In this document: piece by piece, positions 62,415 through 64,000 of the stretch | Layout: each line of letters starts with the position of its first letter | Position numbering within the stretch: position 1 is the first letter of the stretch | NCBI RefSeq assembly: GCF_024721115.1 | Contig: NZ_JAMDHK010000003.1 | Location: 109,403 to 173,402, forward strand | Origin: Salipiger pentaromativorans | GTDB taxonomy: Bacteria > Pseudomonadota > Alphaproteobacteria > Rhodobacterales > Rhodobacteraceae | DNA: 64,000 bases | Direction of reading: 5' to 3' | The notes under the pieces: generated by a model | The model's input: only the letters and a program-made list of their open reading frames with translations | Told to the model about the DNA's origin: nothing | Databases searched by the model: none | Program-made: the position numbers and the translations under genes

Positions 62415-63344
62415 TCAGGTCGCGATCAGGTGCAGCCAGAGCGTGATGCTGACGACCGAAAGCAGGGTGGACAAAACGATGGTCGATGAGATCTCGGCCT
62501 CTCCCGCCTGGTATTTCTTGGCGAGGATATAGCCGTTCACCCCCGACGGCAGCGCCGCGTAAAGCACCGCGACACCGCCGACGATTCCGGGCAGCGCGAG
62601 GATCTTGACCGCGATCACCCAGACCGCCAGCGGGTGCAGCCCGAGCTTCAGCGCGCTGAACAGCATGCCGGGCGTGAGGTTCGACAGCAGCCGGAACCGC
62701 GCCAGAGACATGCCCATCGCCAGCAGCGCGCAGGTCGAGGTGGTCTTGGCGACGCTTTCGAGCAGGCTCAGCGCAAGGCCGCCCGGAGCGATGCCGATGC
62801 CGCGCAGCCCCAGCCCCAGGATCATCGCCAGGATGATCGGGTTTTTCAGCATCGCACGGCCGAGCGACATCAGCCGCGCCCCCGCCTGCCCCTGCCCGCC
62901 ATCCGCCTCGACCAGCAGCGTCACCGCCGTCATCATGATCGGCAGATGCACCGCCAGCAGCAGGAACATCGGCACCTGCGCCTGATCGCCCCAGACCTGA
63001 AGGATCAGCGGCACGCCCAGCAGCACGGTGTTGGATTGCGATGCGCTGAAACCGCAGAGCACGCTGGCGCGCCACGGCAGGCCCAGCGCCCGGCGCGACA
63101 CCGCAAGCCCGAGGGACCAGGCAAGCGCCACGCCGATGAAATAGGCGAGAAGATAGCTGGCCGAGATCTCGGCCAGATCGAACGGCCGCGCGAGCGTCAG
63201 CAGGATCAGCGCCGGCACGGCAACCGAAAAGACATATTCGAGCAGACCGGATTCGACCTTTTCCGAGAGATACCCGGAACGGATGGCGATCCAGCCGAGG
63301 GCGATCAGCGAGATCACCGGCAGAATGACGTTGACGATGGACAT
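62415..63344 (-). CDS. AEC (auxin efflux carrier) family transporter
   Basis: A 309-residue membrane protein with about ten hydrophobic helices in two blocks (residues 5-150 and 165-305) around a charged central loop. NVILPVISLIALGWIAIRSGYLS, CGFSASQSNTVLLGVPLIL and LLAMGMSLARFRL are AEC-family stretches. Bacterial members carry malonate, malate and other carboxylates. The ketopantoate-reductase-like gene ends four bases upstream, so the two are co-transcribed. Confidence 0.87.
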   Translation of the reverse strand: MSIVNVILPVISLIALGWIAIRSGYLSEKVESGLLEYVFSVAVPALILLTLARPFDLAEISASYLLAYFIGVALAWSLGLAVSRRALGLPWRASVLCGFSASQSNTVLLGVPLILQVWGDQAQVPMFLLLAVHLPIMMTAVTLLVEADGGQGQAGARLMSLGRAMLKNPIILAMILGLGLRGIGIAPGGLALSLLESVAKTTSTCALLAMGMSLARFRLLSNLTPGMLFSALKLGLHPLAVWVIAVKILALPGIVGGVAVLYAALPSGVNGYILAKKYQAGEAEISSTIVLSTLLSVVSITLWLHLIAT

Positions 63345-63348
63345 CCGG

Positions 63349-64000
63349 TCATTCCCCCGCGAGACGGCCGGCCGGCGCGGGGGCCGGGGTGGCCGGAAGC
63401 AGGCCCAGCGCGGTCGCGCGCGCCCGCGTCAGCGCCAGCAGCGCATCGAGGGCCGGGATCGCCATCTGCCGTGCCCGCGCCAGATCGCTGAGTGCCCCGA
63501 GCAGGGTCTCGATCTCTGGCGTGCGCCCGGCCTCGAAATCCTGAAGCATCGAGGATTTGTGCCGTCCCGCCTTCTGCGCCATCTCCGACAGCGACACCAT
63601 CGCGCCGGGCTGTCCGCAGCTTTCGGCAAGCCGGCCCACCTCGGTCCAGGCGGCGCGGGTCAGCCCCTCGAGATCGGGATAGGTCAGCAGACGGCCCGTC
63701 TCCATCCCGGTGAGCGCGCCGATCGGGCCCGACACGCAGTTGAGGCTCAGCTTCTTCCAGATCTCGCGTTCGAAACGCTCGCTGCGCTCCGCCGCGCAGC
63801 TCCCCTGCCGCAGCGCCGCCACCAGCGCGTCGCAGGCATCGCGCCCGGCGGGATGCGCCTCGCCGAAGAGGTAATGACCGCTGTCCGGGTTCGAGTTCCG
63901 GATCACCCCCGGCGCGTCCACATGGTTGGCGGAAAAGGCGATCCCGCCGATGGCGCGCTCGGTGCCCACCGCCGTCTCGAGACGCTCGATCATCCGGCGG
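63349..64000 (-). CDS. Ketopantoate reductase/2-dehydropantoate 2-reductase family protein (partial)
   Basis: The C-terminal part of an ApbA/PanE-type dehydrogenase; the N-terminal NADP-binding domain lies beyond the right edge. EREIWKKLSLNCVSGPIGALTGMETG holds the catalytic Lys, and HKSSMLQDFEAGRTPEIETLLG is the substrate-binding motif with the conserved Ser and Glu. The mid-part GGIAFSANHVDAPGVIRNSN confirms that the frame continues past 63993. Family enzymes reduce 2-keto acids to hydroxy acids. Coupling to an AEC carboxylate transporter suggests a catabolic rather than pantothenate role. Confidence 0.85.
   Translation of the reverse strand, partial: RRMIERLETAVGTERAIGGIAFSANHVDAPGVIRNSNPDSGHYLFGEAHPAGRDACDALVAALRQGSCAAERSERFEREIWKKLSLNCVSGPIGALTGMETGRLLTYPDLEGLTRAAWTEVGRLAESCGQPGAMVSLSEMAQKAGRHKSSMLQDFEAGRTPEIETLLGALSDLARARQMAIPALDALLALTRARATALGLLPATPAPAPAGRLAGE

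Overview
The window is GC-rich, densely packed and heavily operon-organised (many ATGA or GTGA start/stop overlaps). It looks like the chromosome or a large replicon of an alphaproteobacterium of the Rhodobacteraceae. The best clue is the arrangement fdxC-fdxN-rseC-rnfF(apbE) on the minus strand, divergent from rnfABCDGEH on the plus strand, as known from Rhodobacter capsulatus. TRAP, Dpp-type and sugar ABC transporters fit the same group. I see no rRNA, tRNA, CRISPR array, transposase or phage gene.

Layout. 1-2.3 kb: a CCCCTT tandem repeat at the left edge, a MarR regulator with an AT-rich palindromic operator, a FUSC-type exporter and a peroxiredoxin. 2.5-11.6 kb: the Rnf electron-transport locus with two ferredoxins, ApbE and RseC. 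The divergent intergenic region carries two well-matched sigma-54 promoters and a NifA-type TGT-N10-ACA site, so the complex probably feeds nitrogenase; nif genes are not in the window. A small FCSD-like flavoprotein is appended to rnfH. 12.2-20.7 kb: a TAXI-TRAP transporter, an Asp/Glu-racemase-like protein, a three-subunit FAD/[2Fe-2S] dehydrogenase of the opine-oxidase/hydroxyproline-dehydrogenase/HcnABC type, a GntR-FCD regulator and a D-2-hydroxyacid dehydrogenase. 20.7-26.2 kb (minus): a dimethylglycine-dehydrogenase-like flavoprotein, a GlcD-like FAD oxidase and a ThDP enzyme. 26.6-36.7 kb: enoyl-CoA hydratase, NDP-forming acyl-CoA synthetase and aldehyde dehydrogenase, ended by a good terminator, then a GMC oxidoreductase and an RbsABC-like transporter. 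36.9-44.6 kb: a Dpp-type ABC transporter with two tandem paralogous binding proteins, each followed by a strong hairpin.

44.7-54.6 kb is the most striking part. A cyclic amidohydrolase (dihydropyrimidinase/hydantoinase family), a nitrilase-superfamily amidase (N-carbamoyl amidase type), a luciferase-like oxidoreductase, an NADPH:F420 oxidoreductase and the F420 genes cofE, cofD, cofC and fused cofG/H (fbiC) lie head to tail and end with an RpiR regulator. The layout suggests an F420-dependent counterpart of reductive pyrimidine/hydantoin breakdown, in which Fno and the luciferase-like enzyme would supply the reduction step, the amidohydrolase would open the ring, the amidase would cut the carbamoyl product, and the upstream ABC system would import the substrate. 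This is inference from gene content.

54.6-64 kb: an AcuI-type reductase, a second GMC oxidoreductase, a HisC-like aminotransferase and a MmgE/PrpD protein, divergent from a MocR regulator; then an amino-acid ABC ATPase, an AEC transporter and a ketopantoate-reductase-like gene cut by the right edge. A 17-bp dyad (TGGAACA-N3-TGTTCCA) occurs upstream of the nitrilase gene and, less perfectly, upstream of the dimethylglycine-dehydrogenase-like and enoyl-CoA hydratase genes, hinting at one regulon across these catabolic blocks.
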